In this document: positions 8,821 through 16,293 of the stretch, piece after piece | Numbering within the stretch: position 1 is the first letter of the stretch | How the letters are laid out: the number at the start of each line of letters is the position of its first letter | From: Streptomyces griseoruber | GTDB lineage: Bacteria; Actinomycetota; Actinomycetes; Streptomycetales; Streptomycetaceae | DNA: 64,000 nt | Reading direction: 5' to 3' | Assembly: GCF_001514205.1 (NCBI RefSeq) | Contig: NZ_KQ948765.1 | Coordinates: 125,862-189,861 of the forward strand | Made by a program: the position numbers and the translations under genes | Notes under the pieces: generated by a model | Database searches by the model: none | Seen by the model: only the letters and a program-made list of their open reading frames with translations | Told to the model about the DNA's origin: nothing

Positions 8821-9573
8821 ATGCTCCCTGACCGAAGACATCAGCTGATCCTTCGTTCCCTGCGTGCGGACGGGCCGACCTCGGTGTCCGTCCTGGCCGA
8901 GAGGGTCGGGGCGAGCCAGGCCACGATCCGCCGCGACCTCGCACAACTGGAGGACGAGGGCCTGCTCAAACGGGTCTACGGCGGTGCCGCGCCCGTCGTG
9001 GGCGAGGACGACCCGTTCGCCGACGTCGCCGGTGTCCGGGTCGAGGCCAAGGACGCCCTGGCGGCCTGGTGCGCAAACCTCGTCAAGGACGGTGAGACCG
9101 TGCTGCTCGACATCGGCACCACGGCCCACCGGGTGGCCCGGCATCTGCACGGCCGGTCCCTCACCGTGATCACCAGCAACCTGGCCGTGTACGAGGAACT
9201 CCAGGACGACAAGGACGTCCAGCTGATCCTGCTCGGCGGGGTGGTCCGGCGCGACTACCGCTCCCTGGTCGGCTTCCTCACCGAGGACAACCTGCGGCAG
9301 GTCCACGCCGACCGGCTGTTCCTCGGGACCAGCGGGGTCCGCCCCGACGGCCAGGTGCTGGACACCACCGCGGTCGAGGTGCCGGTCAAGCGGGCGATGA
9401 TCGCCGCCAGCGCCCAGGTGGTCCTGGTGGCCGACGCCGGCAAGTTCCCCGGCACCGGGATGGCCCGGGTGTGCGGGCCCGAGGACCTCGACGTGGTGGT
9501 GACCAACGCGCCGGGCGAGGAGAAGACCTGCGCACGGCTGCGCGAGGCGGGGGTCGAGGTGGTCGCGGTATGA
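8821..9573 (+). CDS. DeoR/GlpR-family sugar-responsive transcriptional regulator
   Basis: DNA-binding repressor with sugar-phosphate sensor domain, very likely controlling the adjacent sugar genes. The N-terminus MLPDRRHQLILRSLR leads into a winged helix (SVLAERVGASQATIRRDLAQLEDEGLLKRVYGGA, written here in parts: SVLAERVG, SQATIRRDL, LLKRVYGGA). The sensor domain shows DIGTT, ITSNLAV and LGGVVRRDYRSLVG, the usual phosphosugar-isomerase-like pocket. 250 residues, normal. The ATG at 8821 is chosen because it abuts the family N-terminus; upstream frame is not conserved-looking. The GH4 gene follows 36 bases later in the same direction. Confidence 0.92.
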   Translation: MLPDRRHQLILRSLRADGPTSVSVLAERVGASQATIRRDLAQLEDEGLLKRVYGGAAPVVGEDDPFADVAGVRVEAKDALAAWCANLVKDGETVLLDIGTTAHRVARHLHGRSLTVITSNLAVYEELQDDKDVQLILLGGVVRRDYRSLVGFLTEDNLRQVHADRLFLGTSGVRPDGQVLDTTAVEVPVKRAMIAASAQVVLVADAGKFPGTGMARVCGPEDLDVVVTNAPGEEKTCARLREAGVEVVAV

Positions 9574-9609
9574 GCAAGGTGACTCACGGATGAACGAGGT
9601 GGTCGGCGT

Positions 9610-10968
9610 ATGAGACTCACGATCCTGGGCGGCGGGGGCTTCCGCGTCCCGCTGGTCTACCGGGCGCTGCTGGGCGACCGCGGCGCCGGACGCGTCACCG
9701 ACGTGACCCTGTACGACCTGGACGCCTCCCGGCTGGCGATCATCCGCAAGGTCCTCGCCGACCAGGCGGCCGGGCACCCCGACCCGCCCACCGTGACCGT
9801 CACCACCGACCTCGACGAGGCGGTCACCGGGGCCGACTTCGTCTTCTCCGCCATCCGCGTCGGCGGGCTGGCCGGCCGGGCCGCGGACGAGCGCATCGCC
9901 CTGGAGGAGGGCGTCCTCGGCCAGGAGACCGTCGGCGCCGGCGGCATCTCCTTCGGGCTGCGCACGGTCCCCGTGGCCGTCGCGATCGCCCGCCGGGTCG
10001 CCGCGCTGGCGCCCGACGCCTGGGTCATCAACTTCACCAACCCCGCCGGGCTGGTCACCGAGGCGATGACCGCGCACCTCGGCGACCGGGTGATCGGGAT
10101 CTGCGACTCCCCGGTGGGCCTCGGCCGCCGGGTCGCCGGGGCGCTCGGCGTCGAACCGGCCCGCGTGCGCCTCGACTACGTCGGGCTCAACCATCTGGGC
10201 TGGCTGCGCGGACTGTACGCCGAGGGCCGCGACCTGCTGCCGTCCCTGCTCGCCGACGACGGCGCCCTGACCTCGTTCGAGGAGGGCCGGCTCTTCGGCG
10301 CCGACCTGCTGCGCACCCTGGGCGCGCTGCCCAACGAGTACCTGCACTACTACTACTTCAGCCGCGAGTCGGTGCGCTCGGCGCGGGCCGCCGGGCAGAC
10401 CCGGGGCGCCTTCCTCCACTCCCAGCAGCAGCGCTTCTACGACGCCCTGGCCCCGTCCCCGGAGCAGTCCGTGCCCCGCGCCGCCTGGAACGCCTGGGAC
10501 GCCACCCGGCTGGAGCGCGAGACGACCTACATGGCCGAGAACCGCGAGGCCGTCGGCATGGGCGAACGCGACTCCTGCGACCTGGAGTCCGGCGGCTACG
10601 AACAGGTCGCCCTGGCCCTGATGCGCGCCATCGCGCTGGACGAGCGGGCGACCCTCATCCTCAACGTGCGCAACCGCGGGCGGATCCCCGTCCTCGACGA
10701 CGACGCCGTCATCGAGGTCCCCTGCCACGTCGACGCCAACGGCGCCCACCCCATCGCCGGGGCCGCACTGCCCGACCACGGCACGGGACTGGTGTGCTCG
10801 GTCAAGGCCGTCGAACGCGCGGTGATCCACGCCGCGACGGCCGGCGAGCGCGACCACGCGGTGCGGGCGCTGACCATCCACCCGCTGATCGACTCCTACG
10901 CGGTCGCCAGGCGCCTGCTGGACGCCTACCAGCGGCACTTCCCGGAACTGGCCTATCTGGGCGGCTGA
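9610..10968 (+). CDS. Glycoside hydrolase family 4 (6-phospho-beta-glucosidase-like)
   Basis: NAD+- and metal-dependent glycosidase working by a redox-elimination route. The N-terminus MRLTILGGGGFR is the Rossmann dinucleotide site; INFTNPAGLVTEAM, GICDSP with metal ligand Cys165, and GLNHLGW with metal ligand His195 are the family hallmarks, and GQETVGAGG resembles the 6-phospho-beta-glucosidase branch. 452 residues, normal. It follows the DeoR gene closely and diverges from a sugar ABC operon. Known GH4 6-phosphoglucosidases usually sit with PTS systems; here the uptake system is ABC, so the true substrate may be unphosphorylated or need a separate kinase. Substrate is therefore left open. 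Confidence 0.9.
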   Translation: MRLTILGGGGFRVPLVYRALLGDRGAGRVTDVTLYDLDASRLAIIRKVLADQAAGHPDPPTVTVTTDLDEAVTGADFVFSAIRVGGLAGRAADERIALEEGVLGQETVGAGGISFGLRTVPVAVAIARRVAALAPDAWVINFTNPAGLVTEAMTAHLGDRVIGICDSPVGLGRRVAGALGVEPARVRLDYVGLNHLGWLRGLYAEGRDLLPSLLADDGALTSFEEGRLFGADLLRTLGALPNEYLHYYYFSRESVRSARAAGQTRGAFLHSQQQRFYDALAPSPEQSVPRAAWNAWDATRLERETTYMAENREAVGMGERDSCDLESGGYEQVALALMRAIALDERATLILNVRNRGRIPVLDDDAVIEVPCHVDANGAHPIAGAALPDHGTGLVCSVKAVERAVIHAATAGERDHAVRALTIHPLIDSYAVARRLLDAYQRHFPELAYLGG

Positions 10969-10973
10969 GCGAA

Positions 10974-11028
10974 CGCGGCGGCCAGGGCTCGCCCCGACGC
11001 GGATGACGGGCGAGTCCTGGCCGCCGCG
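10974..11028 (+). terminator. Strong hairpin terminator after GH4 gene
   Basis: A 21-bp stem begins six bases after the GH4 stop codon: left arm 10974-10994 starting CGCGGCGGCC, right arm 11008-11028 ending GGCCGCCGCG, 13-base loop, a single G:T pair. There is no U-tract, as is common for Streptomyces terminators. Confidence 0.8.
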
Positions 11029-11278
11029 ATCGATTCTCGGGGGCGTGGCACGGTGTGCCCACGGGTGTGCGGACGGCGACCATGGTGAACGGCGGCCACC
11101 CCGTGCGCCCGGCGCACACCCCGTACGCATGTGCGGGAACGAGGCGTGGCGGCGCGCCCGGTGGGGAAGGCGTATCCCGAAGCAGGCCGGGCCCCGGCCC
11201 CGCGTGATCAAGCACACCCCGCGGCGCGCGATACTGGGCTCGGCTCATCGCCCTCGTCCACCGCTCACGAACGGACTC
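11029..11278. other. Gene-free stretch upstream of the coiled-coil protein gene
   Basis: With the terminator before it, this makes about 310 bases between genes. A GATACT at about 11229 could be a -10 element for the gene at 11279 but no convincing -35 stands before it. Nothing else was recognised. Confidence 0.4.
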
Positions 11279-12463
11279 ATGCACATCTCCGCGACCGCCC
11301 CGCCCACCACCCCCTCCACGGTCTGGCTCGGCCGTGGCCGCCACACCGGTCCCACCGCACCGGAGGTACTGCGCACCCACCTCCAGGCACTCAAGGACGG
11401 CGAGAGGCTCCAGGACTTCCGGGAGCTGCCCGACAGCGAGACCGCCGAGGGCGAGTCGGCCTTCGAGGCCCGCTGGCAGGTACCCGACAACATCACCGTG
11501 CGGGCCCGGCTGAAACTGTCGGAGTGGTCGGGCCGGGGCCAGGAGTGGACGCTGGTCGCGGAGGCCGAACGGCCATGGGACCTGCGGTGGCCGTCGCCCG
11601 CGGAGCTGTTCTGGCCGTGGGAGACGGACACCGCGTGGGGTCAGGAGACCGTGACCGGCCAGCGGTTCCTCGACGTCAACCCACTGCCCGCCGACGACAA
11701 GGAGCTGCGCCGCATCCTGCGGGCCGCCCTGCGCGACACCTGGACCGTCGACGTCGTCGTCCACGAGGCGATGACGCCGGACGAGCGGGGCCGGCGTTCG
11801 CTGGTCTCCCTGCTGCCCCCGGGGCTGCACCACCGGGTGGTGGAGCACCGGGCGGCCCCGCACCAGCTGCGGACCGTGAACTGGGCCCTGAAGGACTTCG
11901 GGGTCGAGGTGCCGCGCGGCGGTGCGCTGGTGCTGCCCGGCAGCCCGGCTCCGGAGGGCTACGACGTCGGGTCCTTCTCGGTGCGCAGCGTGTTCCTGGA
12001 CGGCTCGCATCCGACGGAGGTGCTGGACGCCGTACGCCGTTACGTCGCGCTGCCCGCGCCGCTGCCGGAGGGCGGCGACGCCGCGCTCACCCTGCTCAGG
12101 GAGAAGTGGCAGTTGCTCACCCTGGAGGAGGAACTCGCCCGGGAACGCGAGCTGGTGGCCATGTACAAGGAGGCCCTGGAGGCGATGACCGAGTCCCGGG
12201 ACCTGTACCGGGAGGCGGCCGAGCAGGCCCACGAGGCGCTGGCCGCCTACCGTGAGGCGGCGGCCGAGGCGGGCGTCGAGCCACCGCGTCCGGCCCCGGC
12301 GAAGAAGGGCGGCTCGCCCTTCCAGCAGTGGGGCCGGACCCTGGAACGGCTCAAGGAGAGCACCATGGGCCTGCGCCCGGCGTCGGCGACGGTGCCGTCG
12401 CGGGACGACGCGGACAGGGAAGCCGGCGATTCCGACGGGACCGGGGAAGCCTCCGAGCGGTAG
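11279..12463 (+). CDS. Hypothetical protein with C-terminal coiled coil
   Basis: Function not recognised. 394 residues, no signal peptide or membrane segment. The N-terminal two thirds are a mixed alpha/beta domain rich in tryptophan (WQVPDN, RPWDLRWPSP, ELFWPWETDTAWG). From about residue 275 a long charged helix (LLTLEEELARERELVAMYKE and following heptads to about 330) predicts a coiled coil, and a Pro/Lys tail follows. The ATG at 11279 is preferred to an upstream frame of arginine-rich, non-coding character; no ribosome site is evident, so leaderless start is possible. The DUF1232 gene follows after about 120 bases. Confidence 0.7.
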   Translation: MHISATAPPTTPSTVWLGRGRHTGPTAPEVLRTHLQALKDGERLQDFRELPDSETAEGESAFEARWQVPDNITVRARLKLSEWSGRGQEWTLVAEAERPWDLRWPSPAELFWPWETDTAWGQETVTGQRFLDVNPLPADDKELRRILRAALRDTWTVDVVVHEAMTPDERGRRSLVSLLPPGLHHRVVEHRAAPHQLRTVNWALKDFGVEVPRGGALVLPGSPAPEGYDVGSFSVRSVFLDGSHPTEVLDAVRRYVALPAPLPEGGDAALTLLREKWQLLTLEEELARERELVAMYKEALEAMTESRDLYREAAEQAHEALAAYREAAAEAGVEPPRPAPAKKGGSPFQQWGRTLERLKESTMGLRPASATVPSRDDADREAGDSDGTGEASER

Positions 12464-12585
12464 CCGGGCCCACCCGGCCGGTGTGCTGTGAGGTAATCCC
12501 GCCGGAAAAGGGGAATCCGGGAACCGAAATCGGGGAAATCGAAACAAGGGCGGCACACCGCGCGACGCACCCGGAGGGAGGTCCC

Positions 12586-12876
12586 GTGGACACGACCACC
12601 ACGCTCCTCATCGTCGCCGCGGTACTCGCCGCGACCCTGCTCGCGTGCGCCGCCGCGGTGCTGGTGCGGCTGGTCCGCACCCGCCGGGACCTCAGACGCG
12701 CCGGCCTGCCCACCGGCCCGCGCTGGGTGTTCTGGGGCGCGGTCCTGTACTTCGTGCTACCGGCCGACCTGCTGCCCGACCCGGTCTACCTCGATGACAT
12801 CGGTGTCCTGCTGCTCGCCCTGCGCTCCCTGCGCCGTTTCCCCGACTCGGCGGGCACCCCAACTGACCGTGTTTGA
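12586..12876 (+). CDS. Small DUF1232 (YkvA-like) membrane protein
   Basis: 96-residue membrane protein of unknown function. One hydrophobic helix spans residues about 5-28; after a basic segment (RLVRTRRDLRRAG) the DUF1232 core appears as LYFVLPADLLPDP and YLDDIGVLLLALR, the residues that define the family. GTG at 12586 follows a GGAGGGAGG-like ribosome site. It stands alone between the coiled-coil protein gene and the graspetide locus. Confidence 0.82.
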   Translation: MDTTTTLLIVAAVLAATLLACAAAVLVRLVRTRRDLRRAGLPTGPRWVFWGAVLYFVLPADLLPDPVYLDDIGVLLLALRSLRRFPDSAGTPTDRV

Positions 12877-12960
12877 AGACGTTTTCACCCCCCGTTCGGC
12901 ACATCTCCCCTGCTCCGCGCCCTGTTGGAACCCCGACTCGCCGATGATCACGGAGAGTAA

Positions 12961-12991
12961 GGAAACCAACCACCCGTTCGATTCGTATAAG
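12961..12991 (+). promoter_or_regulatory. Candidate promoter of the graspetide locus
   Basis: In an AT-richer patch about 90-120 bases before the precursor start there is GGAAAC (12961-12966), 17 bases, CGTATA (12984-12989), which resembles promoters read by ECF sigma factors; the overlapping TATAAG (12986-12991) also looks like an ordinary -10 but has no good -35. Prediction by eye. Confidence 0.35.
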
Positions 12992-13080
12992 TGACTGAAG
13001 GTCGCACCTAACGCAGCGGGCCCGAGTGACGTCGCACAGCGGCACCGCTTGATCGAGGCAGTACCGACGAGGGAGAGAAC

Positions 13081-13272
13081 ATGCAACCGTTCGCGCTCAA
13101 CTACGCACGCCCTGCGGCGGAGTTGGAGTTCGCAACTCCGTACGCCTATGACCCCGGACTGCAGTTGAACGTACTCCTCGACGGCCGAGTCGCCGCTCGT
13201 GACCACGCCCTGCTCAGAGAACTGGGGACCACCACCTCCACCGCGGGTTCCAAGACCCACTTCGACGACTGA
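13081..13272 (+). CDS. Graspetide precursor peptide (ATP-grasp target RiPP)
   Basis: 63-residue substrate of the ATP-grasp enzyme encoded next. The leader part has PFALNYARP at residues 3-11 and Y.YD...Q.NV..DGR at about 21-36, the conserved recognition region of the actinobacterial ATP-grasp-target family. The C-terminal core (residues 49-63) has Thr50, Thr51, Thr52, Ser53, Thr54, Ser57, Lys58, Thr59 as possible donors and only Asp62 and Asp63 at the very end as acceptors, so at most two side-chain ester or amide crosslinks to those residues are expected. GAGGGAG ribosome site before the ATG. The stop lies 16 bases before the maturase gene. No transporter or peptidase gene is adjacent. Confidence 0.85.
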   Translation: MQPFALNYARPAAELEFATPYAYDPGLQLNVLLDGRVAARDHALLRELGTTTSTAGSKTHFDD

Positions 13273-13288
13273 GCACGGGCCGCGCAAG

Positions 13289-14275
13289 ATGACCGTGCTC
13301 ATCCTGACCTGCGAAGAGGACGTCACGGCGGACATGGTGGTCGTGCACCTGAACGCCGCGGGCGTCCCGGTCGTCCGGCTCGACCCGGCCGATCTGACCA
13401 GCACCGTCGCCCTGTCGGGCGAGTTCGTCCACGGTGCGTTCCGGGGCCATCTGTCCTCGGCCGGCCGGCTGGTGAGCCTGGACGGACTGCGGTCCGTGTG
13501 GGTGCGCCGGCCGGGCGCCGCGGCGGCGCGGGCGGCCCAGCCGTCCGCGTGGCTCACGGAGGAGGCCTCGCAGGCCCTCTACGGCATGCTCCGGGGCACC
13601 GGTGTGCGCTGGATGAACCACCCGGACGCGTCCGTGCGCGCCCGGCACAAGCCGTGGCAGCTGCGGCTGGCGCAGCGCAGCGGGCTGCCCGTGCCCGCGA
13701 CCCTCATCACGACCTTCCCGCAGGCCGCGCGGGATTTCGCGGAGCGCTACCCGGACCTGGTGGTCAAGCCGGTGTCCGGGGCGCATCCACAGGACCCGCC
13801 GCGTGCGGTGCCCACCACCCGGGTACCGCCCGGCGCCGACTTCGCGGCCGTGGCCTACGGCCCGACCCTGCTGCAACGCCGGATAGCCAAACGGGCGGAC
13901 ATACGGCTGACCGCGGTGGGCGAGCGGATCCTCGCCGCCCGCAAGGACACGGCCCCGGGCGCCGATCCGGACGTGGTGGACGTACGGTACGCGCCCTCCA
14001 CCACTCCATGGCGCCCGGCCGACGTGCCGCCCCGGCTCGCGGACGCCGTACGGGCGTATCTGCGCGATGCGGAACTGGCCTACGGTGCCTTCGACTTCGC
14101 GGAGGACGCCGACGGCACCTGGTGGTTCCTGGAGTGCAACCAGTCGGGGCAGTTCGGCTTCGTGGAGGTGGACACCGGTCAGCCGATCGCGCGCACCATC
14201 GCGGAGTGGCTGGCCGGCCCGGCCCCGCGGCCGGGCCCCCGGTCCGCCGACCGCTGCGGTTCGGCGGCCTCCTGA
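13289..14275 (+). CDS. ATP-grasp ribosomal peptide maturase (graspetide synthetase)
   Basis: Activates side-chain carboxylates of the precursor by phosphorylation and joins them to Thr/Ser/Lys side chains as lactones or lactams (family knowledge). 328 residues in the usual order: N-terminal domain MTVLILTCEEDVTADMVV with SVWVRRPG, then the ATP-grasp fold with KPWQLRLAQRSGLPVPATLI, VVKPVSG as nucleotide-binding lysine, LLQRRIAKRADIRL, and the metal-binding end GTWWFLECNQSGQFGFVE plus TGQPIARTIAEWL. The ATG at 13289 has no strong ribosome site of its own and may depend on coupling to the precursor gene. The methyltransferase found in many related loci is not present here. Confidence 0.92.
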   Translation: MTVLILTCEEDVTADMVVVHLNAAGVPVVRLDPADLTSTVALSGEFVHGAFRGHLSSAGRLVSLDGLRSVWVRRPGAAAARAAQPSAWLTEEASQALYGMLRGTGVRWMNHPDASVRARHKPWQLRLAQRSGLPVPATLITTFPQAARDFAERYPDLVVKPVSGAHPQDPPRAVPTTRVPPGADFAAVAYGPTLLQRRIAKRADIRLTAVGERILAARKDTAPGADPDVVDVRYAPSTTPWRPADVPPRLADAVRAYLRDAELAYGAFDFAEDADGTWWFLECNQSGQFGFVEVDTGQPIARTIAEWLAGPAPRPGPRSADRCGSAAS

Positions 14276-14281
14276 ACAGGC

Positions 14282-14318
14282 ACCGCGCGGCGGCCCCACC
14301 AGGGCCCCGCCGCGCGGT
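14282..14318. terminator. Bidirectional hairpin terminator after the graspetide locus
   Basis: ACCGCGCGGCGG (14282-14293) pairs perfectly with CCGCCGCGCGGT (14307-14318) over a 13-base loop. It lies between the convergent maturase gene and the DUF5133 gene, seven bases from each, and closes the two-gene graspetide unit. Confidence 0.8.
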
Positions 14319-14324
14319 CACGGC

Positions 14325-14555
14325 TCAGACGGCGAGCGACAACCCCTTGCCGGTCGCGGCCCGGGACTCCAGCAGGGCGTCCGCCGCGGCCACCGCCTCC
14401 CGGACGTCGGACGCGCCCATCAGCACACAGAGCGTGTAGGTCACGTCACGCAGTTCACGGGCCGTCTCCGGCCGCTCCTGTTCCGCCTGAGCGATCCTCA
14501 GCGTCGCGTACCGGGTCAGCAACGTCCTGGCGACCTTGGGGTCCGGAACGATCAC
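14325..14555 (-). CDS. Small DUF5133-like protein
   Basis: 76-residue soluble protein of unknown function, of a type common in Streptomyces. It is mostly helical: PDPKVARTLLTRYATLRIAQ, then ARELRDVTYTLCVLMG and SDVREAVAAADALLE. The RLDDVxYTLCV-like middle is what suggests DUF5133, assigned from memory of the family. Convergent with the graspetide maturase, from which a strong terminator separates it, so it is probably not part of that pathway. The 295 bases to its right contain no recognised element. Confidence 0.65.
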   Translation of the reverse strand: MIVPDPKVARTLLTRYATLRIAQAEQERPETARELRDVTYTLCVLMGASDVREAVAAADALLESRAATGKGLSLAV

Positions 14556-14850
14556 GAGCGCCCCTCTCTACGGTTGTTGCGCTGCGTGTGCCCGGACCTG
14601 GGCGAATCATGCACACGAGGCACACATGTCACCCTCCGGGGGCACGATCGCGCCACGCGGTTCGTGCCGTACGTAACGCGGGTGTCCACGCTGAGTCACG
14701 CCGGTCCCGCGGCCCCACACGGAATCGGCGAGGACGACACCCGGATGGACGCCCCTCCCCGGCAGGCCGTTCCGCCCCGCCTCTGCCCACGGGCCCGCCG
14801 CGGGGGTGAACCTGGAGGTGTCCCGCCCCTGATGCGAAGGAGTCCTGGAC

Positions 14851-16209
14851 GTGTCGTTCTCCACCGACAAGGTCGCGCGCGCCGTACGGCAGGCGGTCAC
14901 CGACGGGCTGCTGGCGGAGGACCGGCCCGTGGCCGGCCTCCTCGACGTCGGGGGCGTACGCGAGAGCGTCGCCGCGCTGCACCAGGCGTTCGCGGGGGTG
15001 CCGGAGGTGCTGCACGCCTTCGCCGCCAAGGCCTGCCCGCTGGTGCCGGTGCTGCGGCTGCTCGCCGACGCCGGGATGGGCTGCGAGGTGGCGAGCCCCG
15101 GCGAACTGCGGCTGGCGCTGGACGCGGGCTTCGCCCCGGCGCGGATCGTGCTGGACTCCCCCGCCAAGACCCGCGGCGAGATCCGCGAGGCGCTGGACCT
15201 CGGTGTCGCGCTGAACGCCGACAACCTCGGCGAACTCGACCGGATCGACGCACTGCGCCCCGCGGACTGCTCCTCCGTGCTCGGACTGCGGGTCAATCCG
15301 CAGGTCGGCAGCGGTTCGATCGGTGCGATGAGCACCGCGACCGCCCATTCCAAGTTCGGAGTGGCCCTGCGCGACCCGGGGGCCCGTGAGCGGGTCGTCG
15401 AGGCGTTCGTACGACGCCCGTGGCTGACCCGGCTGCACGCGCACGTCGGCTCCCAGGGCTGCCCGCTGCCGCTGATCGCGCAGGGGCTCGCGGCGCTGCA
15501 CGGGCTCGCCGAGGAGATCGACGCGCGCGCCGGCCGCCGTCAGATCACCAGCCTCGACCTGGGCGGCGGGCTGCCGGTGAACTTCGCCGACGACTCCGTG
15601 ACACCGACCTACGCCGGGTACGTGGCCGCGCTCACCGCCGTGGAGCCCGCCCTGCTGGACGGCCGCTACCAGGTGGTGACCGAGTTCGGCCGCTCCCTGG
15701 TCGCCAAGCACGGCGTCACGGCCGCGCGCGTCGAGTACGTCAAGGAGGCGGGCGGCCGCCGGATCGCGCTCACCCACGCCGGCGCCCAGGTGGCGACCCG
15801 GACGGTGTTCATGCCGCAGTCCTGGCCGCTGCGGGTCACCGCGTACGGTCCCGACGGCACGCCCAAGCGGGGTCCGCTGGTGCCGTACGACATCGCCGGG
15901 CCGCTCTGCTTCGCCGGAGACGTCGTCGCGCACGCGCACCCGCTGCCCGAACTCGCCGAAGGCGATCTGGTCGCGCTGCACGACACCGGGGCGTACTACT
16001 TCTCGGCGCCCTGGGCGTACAACAGCCTGCCCCGGCCCGCCGTGTACGGCTGTCTCTTCGAGGACGACGGCCAGGACGGCGGACAGGACACCGGCGTCCT
16101 CTTCGCCACCGTCCGCCCCGCCCAGACGGCCCGGGAGATCTCCCTGGAGAACGGTTCGGACCGGGCCGACGCCCTGCTGACGGGGTTCGCCGCACCTTCG
16201 CGGCGCTGA
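14851..16209 (+). CDS. PLP-dependent fold-III decarboxylase-like enzyme (Y4yA / diaminopimelate decarboxylase relative)
   Basis: Alanine-racemase-type barrel enzyme of the ornithine/diaminopimelate decarboxylase superfamily. The PLP lysine is in HAFAAKAC, followed by GCEVASPGELRLAL, the glycine loop DLGGGLPV, TEFGRS and the second-subunit motif HDTGAYYFSAPWAYN; the cysteine region reads GPLCFAGD. 452 residues. The sequence departs from ordinary LysA in several places and looks like the Y4yA-like branch whose substrate is not known to me, so no gene symbol is given. GTG start after AAGGAG. The oxidoreductase gene follows after 84 bases on the same strand. Confidence 0.82.
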   Translation: MSFSTDKVARAVRQAVTDGLLAEDRPVAGLLDVGGVRESVAALHQAFAGVPEVLHAFAAKACPLVPVLRLLADAGMGCEVASPGELRLALDAGFAPARIVLDSPAKTRGEIREALDLGVALNADNLGELDRIDALRPADCSSVLGLRVNPQVGSGSIGAMSTATAHSKFGVALRDPGARERVVEAFVRRPWLTRLHAHVGSQGCPLPLIAQGLAALHGLAEEIDARAGRRQITSLDLGGGLPVNFADDSVTPTYAGYVAALTAVEPALLDGRYQVVTEFGRSLVAKHGVTAARVEYVKEAGGRRIALTHAGAQVATRTVFMPQSWPLRVTAYGPDGTPKRGPLVPYDIAGPLCFAGDVVAHAHPLPELAEGDLVALHDTGAYYFSAPWAYNSLPRPAVYGCLFEDDGQDGGQDTGVLFATVRPAQTAREISLENGSDRADALLTGFAAPSRR

Positions 16210-16293
16210 ACCGGGGGTGTCCCGGGCCGGACCGGTGTGCGAAGCTCGCCCGTGTTCGGCGTGGTTCCGCGACTGCGAGGGAGACTCAGCGGC

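Noticed and set aside
8770..11217. 815-codon minus-strand frame opposite DeoR and GH4 genes
   Set aside because: Shadow frame; DeoR and GH4 motifs on the plus strand are unmistakable.
11003..11278. Longer start for the coiled-coil protein
   Set aside because: The added 92 codons are Arg/Pro-rich with poor coding bias and overlap the right arm of the GH4 terminator.
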